From: Chryseobacterium sp. H1D6B
GTDB lineage: Bacteria; Bacteroidota; Bacteroidia; Flavobacteriales; Weeksellaceae
DNA: 64,000 nt
Direction: 5' to 3'
NCBI RefSeq assembly: GCF_029892445.1
Contig: NZ_JARXVJ010000001.1
Location: 2,418,001-2,482,000, forward strand
Shown here: positions 41,489 to 49,227 of the stretch, one piece after another
Position numbering within the stretch: the stretch's first letter is position 1
How the letters are laid out: each line of letters begins with the position of its first letter
Notes under the pieces: model-generated
Told to the model about the DNA's origin: nothing
What the model saw: the letters and a program-made list of their open reading frames with translations, nothing else
Database searches by the model: none
Made by a program: the position numbers and the translations under genes

Positions 41489-42433
41489 GTGGATGATGAT
41501 GCAGTTATAATAATGTCTCAAAGTAAAAGAAGATTAACAAGGCTTAAGCTTCTTTCTAACTTTTTTGAAAATGTAGATATCATATCCATTTACATCAAAA
41601 CAGATATTATCCATAACTTATTCAATGAAAATAAGACGCTGGATTATAATAAACTGGAGCTGTTTCATCTGCAGTACACCGACAGTCTGATAGAGCTGCT
41701 GACGAAAATAAAAAAGAAAAAGGAAAACGATCTGCTGGCTGTTATTAATGAGATTAATATTAATAATCAATATATTACAGCTTTTGAAGAGAAGAAAGTT
41801 GACAGCTTTGAAACAGACAGGAAGATATACAGCGGTGTATTTTCTAAACATCTGAAAAACCTGTATAAAGATCTTACAGAAGATAAATTTTCTTTGGATT
41901 GGAATGATGTCCTGTATTTTAACAAGAAATATGCAGTAGAGTTTTATAGAACGGAAGGAGACGAAAAAAAGCTTCAGGCTCATACAGTTCCATCTTATCA
42001 ATATCAGGATTATTCAGTAGAAAGAAAGCTCCTGGGTAAGCTGAATATACAGAGTTTTAAAGTTCGTTTTGTATGCGGATACCGGATAGAAAGGAATGTG
42101 TATGAACTGTTCAAGATCTTTCAGTCTGATGAACACTTTATTTTTAATGTAGAAGAGAAGAGAATGTATTTAATTGATGACGAGCTGTCACATCTTGATA
42201 CTTCTCCTAATGAGTCTAGTCAGATCTCCATCATCAATAAGCTTAAAAGAAAGAATGATGAACTGGAAGAAAGCATAGATGAAAAAAAACGAAGGCTGCC
42301 GGATGATGTAGAATCTGTTTTGAAAGACTATCTGCGGAATTTGGAAAGTGTCGATATTATGAGCAAAATATTTGATGTCAATGAAGAAACAAATATTCTG
42401 CGCGCAATGCTGAATTTAAATTTAAACAATTAA
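41489..42433 (+). CDS. Unknown protein embedded in the Ter cluster
   Basis: A 314-residue soluble protein read from GTG at 41489; ATG at 41513 (MSQSKRRLTRLKLLSNFFEN) is an equally good start. It is helical and highly charged, with a late coiled-coil segment (KLKRKNDELEESIDEKKRRL). I do not recognise a domain. Its place between telA and the second terD, 12-14 bases from each, indicates a co-transcribed Ter component. Confidence 0.8.
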   Translation: MDDDAVIIMSQSKRRLTRLKLLSNFFENVDIISIYIKTDIIHNLFNENKTLDYNKLELFHLQYTDSLIELLTKIKKKKENDLLAVINEININNQYITAFEEKKVDSFETDRKIYSGVFSKHLKNLYKDLTEDKFSLDWNDVLYFNKKYAVEFYRTEGDEKKLQAHTVPSYQYQDYSVERKLLGKLNIQSFKVRFVCGYRIERNVYELFKIFQSDEHFIFNVEEKRMYLIDDELSHLDTSPNESSQISIINKLKRKNDELEESIDEKKRRLPDDVESVLKDYLRNLESVDIMSKIFDVNEETNILRAMLNLNLNN

Positions 42434-42445
42434 CAAAATAATAAA

Positions 42446-43057
42446 ATGGCTATTAATTTACAAAAAGGGCAGAGGATTAACCTTACCAAAGAAAATGGTA
42501 CAACTTTGACCCAAGCTTGTGTAGGAATAAACTGGGGAGCAATTGAGAAAAAAAGCTTTTTCGGCGGTGCTAAAAAAGAAGCTGTAGACTTAGACGCAAG
42601 TTGTATTCTATATGATTCAAACAAAAACCCTACTGAAGTGATCTATTTTGGAAATTTAAAATCTAAAAATAGTTCTGTAAAACACAGCGGAGATGATCTT
42701 ACAGGTGATGTAGATGGAGATGACGGTCTGGATAATGAAGTGATCACCGTAGATTTCAGTAAACTCGATGCGAATGTAGAACACGTAGCAATGGTCTTAA
42801 ACAGCTATAAAGGACAAGATTTCGGAACCATCCCTTTTGCGTCTATCCGTATCTATGAAGGGACGCCTACCAGTGTAAAAGAGGTTTTTGCTAAATATGA
42901 TATTGCTAATGACAAGTCTTTCAGCGGACACGTTGCCATGGTAATGGGAGTTTTCTATAAAAGAAACGGCGAATGGAAGTTCAATGCAGTTGGAGATCCT
43001 ACAGCAGACAGAAAGCTTGAACAGACAGTTCAAACGGTCCAGCAGAAATATTTATAA
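42446..43057 (+). CDS. terD: Second TerD-family protein
   Basis: A 203-residue TerD paralogue starting MAINLQKGQRINLTKENG. Metal-binding acidic clusters are seen in AVDLDASCILYDSN and GDDLTGDVDGDDGLDNE. Other family segments are VIYFGNLKSKNSSVKHSG and NSYKGQDFGTIPFASIRIYE. It is closer to classical TerD/TerE than the first copy. Two paralogues in one cluster suggest a hetero-oligomeric assembly. Confidence 0.95.
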   Translation: MAINLQKGQRINLTKENGTTLTQACVGINWGAIEKKSFFGGAKKEAVDLDASCILYDSNKNPTEVIYFGNLKSKNSSVKHSGDDLTGDVDGDDGLDNEVITVDFSKLDANVEHVAMVLNSYKGQDFGTIPFASIRIYEGTPTSVKEVFAKYDIANDKSFSGHVAMVMGVFYKRNGEWKFNAVGDPTADRKLEQTVQTVQQKYL

Positions 43058-43061
43058 GACT

Positions 43062-43112
43062 GGCTTTAAAGTCAGAATATTCATCAATAAAATGGGTTTC
43101 AGCCCGTTTAAT
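43062..43112. repeat. Intergenic palindromes between terD and terC
   Basis: CTGGCTTTAAAGTCAG and AAATGGGTTTCAGCCCGTTT resemble the GGGCTGAAGCCC-type palindromes seen elsewhere in the window (14098, 14555, 44460-44610). They lie inside the apparent operon, so terC expression may be partly separated. Confidence 0.55.
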
Positions 43113-43126
43113 AATACACAATTAAA

Positions 43127-44152
43127 GTGGAAAAACATCAAAGTATTTTAGACCTGCACCCAGGTTTGGTATGGGGATTTGCGATAACGGTTGTTATCAT
43201 GCTGCTCTTAGATTTAGGAGTTTTCAATAAAAAAAGTCACGAAGTATCATCAAAAGAAGCTACAATCTGGTCTGTGGTATGGATCTCATTGTCCATGATC
43301 TTCTCCGGAGTAGTATATTGGATCTTCAATCAGGATGCTGGAGGTCATGCTCTTGCCGTTGAGAAATTTACACAATATCAGGCTGCTTATTGGGTTGAAA
43401 AAGCCTTGTCGGTAGATAATTTATTCGTATTTATCCTTGTTTTCGGATTCTTTAAAGTCCCGAAACACCTTCATCATAAGGTTTTATTCTGGGGGATTAT
43501 TGGAGCATTGATATTCAGAGCGATATTTATCTTTGCCGGAGTAGGGCTTATTAACTTGACCTATTTGCCTGAAATGGTTGTTTTCGGTAAAGCAGTAAGT
43601 ATTAACATCGTAATGACTCTTTTTGGAATATTCCTTGTCTATGCAGGAATCAAATCTTGGGGCGGAGGAGACGACGGAGATGACGAAGATTTCGGTGATT
43701 CTGCAGGTGCGAAATTGATTAAAAGTTTCTGGAAAGTTTCTGATAACTACGACAAAGACAAGTTCTTTACCGTTCACAACGGAATTAAAATGGCAACCCC
43801 TCTTTTAGTAGTCGTTGCTGTAATTGAATTTACGGATGTACTTTTTGCGGTGGATTCAATTCCTGCAATATTTGCGATCTCTAATGACCCGTTTATTCTT
43901 TACACTTCTAATATTTTTGCTATTTTAGGATTACGATCTTTATACTTCCTGTTGGCAAACTTTATTCACATGTTCAGCAAACTGCCTTATGGTTTAGCAA
44001 TTATCTTATCTTTTATCGGAGTTAAGATGCTGATTGCACCGTGGATCCACATTTCTTCTCCAGTTTCATTAGGAATTGTGGGCGGGGTATTGATTATTTC
44101 GGTTCTTTTATCAGTAATATTCCCGGATAAGAAGGAGGATGAAAAAGCATAA
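43127..44152 (+). CDS. terC: TerC-family integral membrane protein
   Basis: A 341-residue TerC/Alx membrane protein with about nine membrane segments, read from GTG at 43127. Signature parts are AAYWVEKALSVDNLFVFILV, KVPKHLHHKVLFWGIIGAL, VVAVIEFTDVLFAVDSIPAI and FAILGLRSLYFLLANF. The acidic residues in DNLF and FTDVLFAVDS form the metal-binding centre. Family members are linked to manganese export and to metalation of secreted proteins. It is the membrane component of the Ter cluster and is followed by a clear terminator. Confidence 0.94.
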   Translation: MEKHQSILDLHPGLVWGFAITVVIMLLLDLGVFNKKSHEVSSKEATIWSVVWISLSMIFSGVVYWIFNQDAGGHALAVEKFTQYQAAYWVEKALSVDNLFVFILVFGFFKVPKHLHHKVLFWGIIGALIFRAIFIFAGVGLINLTYLPEMVVFGKAVSINIVMTLFGIFLVYAGIKSWGGGDDGDDEDFGDSAGAKLIKSFWKVSDNYDKDKFFTVHNGIKMATPLLVVVAVIEFTDVLFAVDSIPAIFAISNDPFILYTSNIFAILGLRSLYFLLANFIHMFSKLPYGLAIILSFIGVKMLIAPWIHISSPVSLGIVGGVLIISVLLSVIFPDKKEDEKA

Positions 44153-44171
44153 GAGACTCATTAAAAATATA

Positions 44172-44199
44172 AGCCTTACTGAAAAGTAAGGCTTTTTTT
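44172..44199 (+). terminator. Terminator after terC
   Basis: AGCCTTAC/GTAAGGCT with a TGAAAA loop and a seven-T tail, 20 bases after the terC stop. Confidence 0.85.
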
Positions 44200-44236
44200 A
44201 TTTCAAAGAAAAGTAAATAGTATATCATTCAATTCT

Positions 44237-44820
44237 TTTGTCATTTCAAACGTAGTAAGGAATCTCTTGAAATAAGATTCTTCATTCCGCTGTGCTCCAT
44301 TCTGAATGACAATCACACACTTTTACTCAAATTAATACTTCACATTATTGTCATTTCGAACGCAGTGAGAAATCTCTTTTTTAATGAGCTTTTTTTATTT
44401 TATTCTTAATGAAGGGTACAGAAATTAAAATAACTTTTAAAGATTAAATTATCGAAGCACCAATCAATAGGGGCGGGCTTTAGCCCGCTCACTTTTTAAT
44501 GATAGAGATCCGGCTTCAGCCAAAACCTGTTAATATCAAGAATAATATAGATAGATTTCGGCTGAAGCCAATGGATTTATTGTTTATTAAACCGGGCTGA
44601 AGCCCGGCCTATTAATTTTCTATACCTATGTTATTTCGAATGTAGTGAGAAATCTCTCTCTTAAAAATGAGATTCTTCATTCCGTTTTTCTCCATTCTGA
44701 ATGACAGGAGCCGGCTGGATTATATTTAATTTTCCGGCCAATTTCATTTCAGCTGTATTGCGGAATCTCTTTTATTAATGAGGCTTTTCATTCCACAATG
44801 TGTCATCCTGAATGACATAG
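44237..44820. repeat. Cluster of intergenic palindromic repeats
   Basis: Several copies of a roughly 75-base imperfect palindrome begin TCATTTCGAACGCAGTGAG-like and end CATTCTGAATGACA-like (about 44237-44312, 44349-44378 partial, 44629-44706, 44738-44818). Between them are GGGCGGGCTTTAGCCCGCTC, CGGCTTCAGCC, CGGCTGAAGCC and CCGGGCTGAAGCCCGG (44460-44610). These are typical Chryseobacterium intergenic repeats of REP/BIME character. No gene is present in 44200-44891. Confidence 0.8.
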
Positions 44821-44891
44821 GATACAGTTTGGCTGTCATTTATTTTCAGTCTTAATGGCTTTATGAATAACAGAAAAAATACAAATTAAAA

Positions 44892-45890
44892 TCATCCATG
44901 AAGCAGTTTATTGATCTTCTGTCTCGTCTGCAGAGAAACCTTATAAGCTTCATTCCGAAGTTTCTGTATCCTGCCTACAGGCTGGAAGATGGGTTTGCTT
45001 TCAAAAGGATTAAAAGACAGCAGTTCATTATTACAGTCAAGGGGATCTAAAATAGAGTTTTTTTCGATTCTTACCTCACCAATTTTAATGAAAGGTGAAT
45101 TTTTCCATTCAACGTTTAATTTATTAACCGGCTGGTCTTTTAGATTATAGCAGAATTGAACAAACACTTCTGAAACATACTCATATGAAGCAAAATAATT
45201 TTCAACAGCTTCTTTGGGATTCATGTTTTTACCAAAACTCTTTTTTACAGACTTCGGGCTCAATTTTATTTTGATCATATGTTCTCCTAAACGGTATGCT
45301 CCCACAGAATGATAGTCAAGGGACAGAATAAAATCGTTCTTTCTGCTTATGAATTGTATCGTGTTTTTTAAAAATGAAAAAGTAAAAAGGGAAGGGATTA
45401 CTTTTAAAAGCTGTACTGTAAGAGGTAGTAAATTACTCCATTTTTTAATGAAAAATCTGTTCAGCGAAGTAAATAATTTTAGAAATGTACTTACAGAATT
45501 CACTGGGAATAAAGGAAAATTCACCAAAGGATAATTGGCAAGTAATGTATCATTCTCATCCTTTATTTTTACTGAAAATCCATAAGCCGGAATATCTTTT
45601 TTACCCTTTTTTATTTTTAAATGAGCATTTGAAAGCCTTATGGTCAAATCATATCTTTCCTTATCAAAAAAGTCTTTTAAGATATCCGAAATATCCTTAT
45701 TGATAATAAATTCTCCTTTGAGAACAGCATAAGTTTTAGCATGGGCATCTCTGGTTGCGTAGTTGACATCACTTATTGTTGATGAATTTTCTACAAAATC
45801 GGCAATACTTTTTTTTGCATCATCAAGCAGCAGTCTTTCTTCATCAGCCAGCTCATCGAACTTCTTATTATATTTTGTGGTGTAAGGCAT
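44892..45890 (-). CDS. Catalase-fold family protein
   Basis: A 332-residue protein resembling the small heme-catalase-like family. The catalytic His lies in ATRDAHAKTYAVLKGEF, analogous to the catalase RxxHAxGxG(A/T)xGxF site although the glycines are mostly lost. AYGFSVKIKDENDTLLANYP corresponds to the catalase RGFAxKF strand, and SFNPFESKPIFQPVGRIQKL plus RNEAYKVSLQ to the region before the proximal heme Tyr. True catalase activity is uncertain because several core residues differ; peroxidase or allene-oxide-synthase-like chemistry is possible. It stands alone on the minus strand. Confidence 0.68.
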   Translation of the reverse strand: MPYTTKYNKKFDELADEERLLLDDAKKSIADFVENSSTISDVNYATRDAHAKTYAVLKGEFIINKDISDILKDFFDKERYDLTIRLSNAHLKIKKGKKDIPAYGFSVKIKDENDTLLANYPLVNFPLFPVNSVSTFLKLFTSLNRFFIKKWSNLLPLTVQLLKVIPSLFTFSFLKNTIQFISRKNDFILSLDYHSVGAYRLGEHMIKIKLSPKSVKKSFGKNMNPKEAVENYFASYEYVSEVFVQFCYNLKDQPVNKLNVEWKNSPFIKIGEVRIEKNSILDPLDCNNELLSFNPFESKPIFQPVGRIQKLRNEAYKVSLQTRQKINKLLHG

Positions 45891-46020
45891 TAGTTTTTTA
45901 AATTCAATTATAACGCCAAAAAATGTATTTTGTGTTAATTGATCGTTAAATGTTATAGATATAAATATTAAATGTAATTATGCAGCTTATTATACATTTG
46001 ATTGATAGAAATTTAGCAAT

Positions 46021-46413
46021 ATGAAAAATACAGTTTTATTAAGATTTTCCCTTGCTTTGATCCTGCTGATGCACAGCGTTCCTTCCCTTTTAACTGGTGA
46101 CGTTAATGGATTTGGTGAATATTATCTAAACAGTGCAGGATTTGCTCCGTTGGGGATTTATCTTGCTTGGGCTGTGAAGCTTACCCATCTTTTTTCTGCT
46201 GTTTTTTTAGCCTTAAATAAATATTTAAAAATCATTTCTTGTTTTAATATTTTGATCTTTATCATGGGGATTATATTAATACATGGAAGTGAAGGCTGGT
46301 ATGTAGTGGGCGGCGGAAGAAATGGCGTTGAGTTTAATTTTCTTCTCATCGTCTGTTTTTTAAGTCTTGCATTTCCGGATGGATTTCTGATAAAGAAAAA
46401 AAATATTTTATAG
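46021..46413 (+). CDS. DoxX-like small membrane protein
   Basis: A 130-residue protein with four hydrophobic segments (about 5-22, 42-62, 66-86, 102-120) in DoxX-family order: RFSLALILLMHSVPSLLTGD at the start, then FAPLGIYLAWAVKLTHLFSA. DoxX-like proteins are often linked to redox or thiosulfate metabolism, but most are uncharacterised. The ATG at 46021 is the first after an AT-rich upstream gap; no clear -7 motif was found. It is not obviously in an operon. Confidence 0.83.
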   Translation: MKNTVLLRFSLALILLMHSVPSLLTGDVNGFGEYYLNSAGFAPLGIYLAWAVKLTHLFSAVFLALNKYLKIISCFNILIFIMGIILIHGSEGWYVVGGGRNGVEFNFLLIVCFLSLAFPDGFLIKKKNIL

Positions 46414-46462
46414 AAGGTGATTTTGATCTGGCTGTGCCGGAAACTAAATAAGAGATAAACAT

Positions 46463-46470
46463 TATCTTTG
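46463..46470 (+). promoter_or_regulatory. -7 promoter motif of the FKBP gene
   Basis: TATCTTTG lies 16 bases before the ATG at 46486, giving a short leader. Confidence 0.6.
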
Positions 46471-46485
46471 TAAAAAAATTGAACA

Positions 46486-46920
46486 ATGGGAGTAGCAGAT
46501 ATGTTATTTAAACGTAAAAAAGAACAGGCTGAAAAAAACCTTAATGAAGGAAAAGCTTTTATGGCAGAAAATGCCAAGAAAGAAGGGGTTGTAACATTGC
46601 CGAGCGGTCTGCAGTATGAGATCATTACAGAAGGAAACGGAGCAAAACCCAAAGCAAGAGATACAGTAAAATGTCATTACCACGGAACAACCATTCATGG
46701 AGATGTTTTTGACAGTTCTGTAAAAAGAGGAACTCCCGCATCTTTTCCATTAAACCGAGTGATCTCTGGATGGACGGAAGCACTTCAGCTAATGCCTGTC
46801 GGAAGCAAGTGGAAATTAATCCTTCCTTCAAATTTAGCATATGGAGAAGAGCAGATCAGTAAAGAGATCGGACCGAACAGTACTCTTATTTTTGAAGTAG
46901 AGTTATTGGGGATAAAATAA
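46486..46920 (+). CDS. FKBP-type peptidyl-prolyl isomerase
   Basis: A 144-residue cytoplasmic FKBP. A helical N-terminal extension (about 1-35, AEKNLNEGKAFMAENAKKEG) resembles that of FklB/FkpA-type isomerases. The FKBP core follows with LPSGLQYEIITEGNGAKPKA, VKCHYHGTTIHGDVFDSS, FPLNRVISGWTEALQLMPVG and LAYGEEQISKEIGPNSTLIF. There is no signal peptide. Protein folding or quality control is the expected role. It is monocistronic, with promoter and terminator. Confidence 0.95.
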   Translation: MGVADMLFKRKKEQAEKNLNEGKAFMAENAKKEGVVTLPSGLQYEIITEGNGAKPKARDTVKCHYHGTTIHGDVFDSSVKRGTPASFPLNRVISGWTEALQLMPVGSKWKLILPSNLAYGEEQISKEIGPNSTLIFEVELLGIK

Positions 46921-46940
46921 TCAGACTTTAAATAAAACTT

Positions 46941-46972
46941 AAAATTTACCTGCACTCCGGGTAAATTTTTTT
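46941..46972 (+). terminator. Terminator after the FKBP gene
   Basis: AAAATTTACC/GGTAAATTTT stem with a T-run, starting 20 bases after the stop. Confidence 0.75.
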
Positions 46973-47073
46973 ATTTGTATTAAATTAGTATTTTAGTAAA
47001 TGATTGTCTTAAAAATATACTTTAAATCAATATTACCGGCGCCTTCACTTGATATTATATTAAAACAATTTGA

Positions 47074-48024
47074 ATGAAAAAAATATTCTACTTTTTTGCT
47101 GTTTTTTGCCTGTTAACCTCTTGTGTATCCAAAAAAAATCAAGCGATTAAACAGAATATCCTTACTTTAAAAGATAGTTACTGCAAGGCTCCGTTTCAAT
47201 ACAATTATGAAGAAAAATTACCCTCATATAATTCAGATTCTATCTTATCAGCGAATAAAAGCCTGAAAGGGACATTGTCAGACCAAAGTATTTTAATATT
47301 GAATGCACTGGGAAATCTTGATGAAGTAGAAGAGATTATTAAGCTTAAAAAAGATTCTTCACTTGCAGCCCAGGTGAAAGTTTTACAGCTTAAGGGCAAG
47401 ATCAATAGTAAAATAACCATTGCTTTAACAGAACTGGATGCCGTTGCTGCAGAATTTGACTGTGAAGGAGAACGCGTTGCACAGATTGGAAGTTATGTAG
47501 ATAATCTGAACAGCTCAAGAAATAATAAACTGATTTTATATTCAATTGCTGCAGGTGCTGCCGCTTCTATTGCTGGAGGTATTGTAAAAGACGGCGGATG
47601 GAGTAATGCTATTGATATCGGCGGTGGAGCTTTAGGAGCAGGTTTTGGTTTAGCTACTCTTAATCCAAAAGGTAAAAAAGTGGAATTTATACATCAAAGA
47701 AATCTTTTGAGAGATATCTGGCATGAAAAATTGGAATCCCCAAATTTCCCGCCTTTCATCTGGTATATGTATACTGAAAAAAAATTCTCGAATAAAGAGA
47801 CGCATTCTATTATCCAGAGTATGAAACAAAGGTGGCTTCATTATCAGTTTGATGATAATCAAAACGAAGCAGATGCATCCGTTATTTTTAGTAACGGAGG
47901 TTTTTACAGAGCCGATGATCTTCACAACCGTGCTGCAATGCTGAACCAGATGCAGTCTGCAACACGGACGATTAATCAGAATATCAATTATTTACTGTTG
48001 GATTTAGATAAATTAATACTTTAA
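47074..48024 (+). CDS. Lipoprotein of unknown function
   Basis: A 316-residue lipoprotein: MKKIFYFFAVFCLLTSC supplies a signal peptide with the lipobox cysteine at position 17. The mature part is helical with a glycine-rich hydrophobic stretch in the middle (SIAAGAAASIAGGIVKDGG, GGGALGAGFGLATLNPKGKK) resembling a glycine-zipper. I do not recognise a named domain. It stands upstream of the rrf2 gene and reads in the same direction, but rrf2 has its own promoter. Confidence 0.8.
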   Translation: MKKIFYFFAVFCLLTSCVSKKNQAIKQNILTLKDSYCKAPFQYNYEEKLPSYNSDSILSANKSLKGTLSDQSILILNALGNLDEVEEIIKLKKDSSLAAQVKVLQLKGKINSKITIALTELDAVAAEFDCEGERVAQIGSYVDNLNSSRNNKLILYSIAAGAAASIAGGIVKDGGWSNAIDIGGGALGAGFGLATLNPKGKKVEFIHQRNLLRDIWHEKLESPNFPPFIWYMYTEKKFSNKETHSIIQSMKQRWLHYQFDDNQNEADASVIFSNGGFYRADDLHNRAAMLNQMQSATRTINQNINYLLLDLDKLIL

Positions 48025-48036
48025 GAAAAACTTAAT

Positions 48037-48055
48037 TGTAATAAAATTTGTTACA
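48037..48055. promoter_or_regulatory. Candidate Rrf2 operator upstream of rrf2
   Basis: TGTAATAAAATTTGTTACA is an imperfect inverted repeat (TGTAA...TTACA) that covers the -33 side of the rrf2 promoter. The reverse complement of 48521-48539 matches it at 18 of 19 positions, so the same protein probably binds both. Confidence 0.65.
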
Positions 48056-48070
48056 TTTGAAATTTTGTTT

Positions 48071-48078
48071 TACCTTTG
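48071..48078 (+). promoter_or_regulatory. -7 promoter motif of rrf2
   Basis: TACCTTTG fits TAnnTTTG. The transcript would start about 48085, supporting the ATG at 48092 over a start at 48065. Confidence 0.6.
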
Positions 48079-48091
48079 TCGGGTAATTGAA

Positions 48092-48502
48092 ATGAATAAT
48101 ACAAGATTTGCTACGGCAGTACACATTATGACTTTACTAGCGAAAAGTCCTCAGGAGTGGCTCACTTCTGACTGGATCGCTGGTAGTATCAATGTAAATG
48201 CTGTAGTGGTGCGTAAAGAGATCAGTGTTTTAAGAGAAGCAGGCTTAATTATAAGCAGACAGGGAAAAGAAGGAGGATGCCATCTTGCAAAAAATGCAGA
48301 TCAGATTAATATTTCTGATATATATGCAGCCGTAAAAAATACAGAGGTTTTAGGGAAGAAAAATCAAAACCCTAATCCGGCCTGTAGTGTAGGGAAGGAA
48401 ATTAATAATCATTTAAATACATTGTTTGAAGATACAGATCAATTAGTTTTGAACTTTTTAGGAGATAAATCTCTTCAGGAATTCAGCGAACAGTTCGAAT
48501 AA
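48092..48502 (+). CDS. Rrf2-family transcriptional regulator
   Basis: A 136-residue winged-helix regulator starting MNNTRFATAVHIMTLLAKSP. The HTH appears as LTSDWIAGSINVNAVVVRKE and the wing as GLIISRQGKEGGCHLAKNAD. Only one cysteine is visible near the sensor region (NPACSVGKE), so this is not the three-Cys Fe-S IscR/NsrR type but the YwnA/BadM-like group, which often respond to thiol or electrophile stress. A longer frame from 48065 is discarded because it begins upstream of the promoter. Matching palindromes flank the gene, suggesting autoregulation plus control of the NAD(P)-binding gene downstream. Confidence 0.92.
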   Translation: MNNTRFATAVHIMTLLAKSPQEWLTSDWIAGSINVNAVVVRKEISVLREAGLIISRQGKEGGCHLAKNADQINISDIYAAVKNTEVLGKKNQNPNPACSVGKEINNHLNTLFEDTDQLVLNFLGDKSLQEFSEQFE

Positions 48503-48520
48503 AATTTTTTTGGCTTTAAA

Positions 48521-48539
48521 TGTAACAAAGTTTATTACA
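48521..48539. promoter_or_regulatory. Candidate Rrf2 operator upstream of the NAD(P)-binding gene
   Basis: TGTAACAAAGTTTATTACA is the inverted counterpart of 48037-48055 with one mismatch. It lies 21 bases before the ATG at 48560, where it would overlap that gene's promoter. Confidence 0.65.
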
Positions 48540-48559
48540 ATTAATTTAAATAAAATAAT

Positions 48560-49213
48560 ATGAAAAAAGTAGCAGTAATCGGTGCGACAGGATTTGTAGG
48601 TTCACATGTAGTGAAAGAATTAGAAAATAGAGGATATGCTGTAGAAGCTGTCGTAAGAGATGCCTCTAAAGTAGAGCAGAACGATAACGTAACAGCGAAA
48701 AGCATTGACGTAAATAACGTAGATGAATTAGCAGAAAGCTTAAAAGGAAATGATGCAGTGATCAGTACTTACAATGCAGGATGGACCAACCCCAATCTTT
48801 ATAATGATTTTCTTACAGGTTCTGAAAACATTGAAAAAGCCGTTGAAAAGTCAGGCGTAAAAAGATTGATCGTTGTAGGAGGTGCAGGAAGCCTTTATAC
48901 ACCAGATAACGTCCAGATCGTAGACACTCCCGATTTCCCTGAAGCTTATAAACCCGGGGCAACAGCGGCAAGAGATTATTTAAATAAAATCAAAGAAAAT
49001 AATACCTTAGACTGGACTTTCTTCAGCCCTGCTATTGAAATGAATCAGGCTAATGTAGGAACCAGAACAGGAAAATACAGAACATCTCTAGAAACTCCGG
49101 TTTTTGATGAAAACGGAAGAAGCATCCTTTCTGTGGAAGATGTTGCCGTAGCTTTAGTAGATGAATTAGAGCTGAACAATCATATCCGTGAGCGTTTTAC
49201 AGCGGCTTATTAA
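48560..49213 (+). CDS. NAD(P)-binding oxidoreductase (NmrA/SDR-a type)
   Basis: A 217-residue atypical short-chain dehydrogenase beginning MKKVAVIGATGFVGSHVVKE, with the GxxGxxG nucleotide-binding loop. VISTYNAGWTNPNLYNDF and RLIVVGGAGSLYTPDNVQIV are typical of NAD(P)H-binding proteins often found next to Rrf2 regulators in Bacteroidota and Firmicutes. The classical YxxxK pair is not obvious. It probably acts in stress-related redox chemistry. The palindrome 21 bases upstream indicates control by the Rrf2 protein. Confidence 0.9.
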   Translation: MKKVAVIGATGFVGSHVVKELENRGYAVEAVVRDASKVEQNDNVTAKSIDVNNVDELAESLKGNDAVISTYNAGWTNPNLYNDFLTGSENIEKAVEKSGVKRLIVVGGAGSLYTPDNVQIVDTPDFPEAYKPGATAARDYLNKIKENNTLDWTFFSPAIEMNQANVGTRTGKYRTSLETPVFDENGRSILSVEDVAVALVDELELNNHIRERFTAAY

Positions 49214-49227
49214 TCATTAAATTTAAA

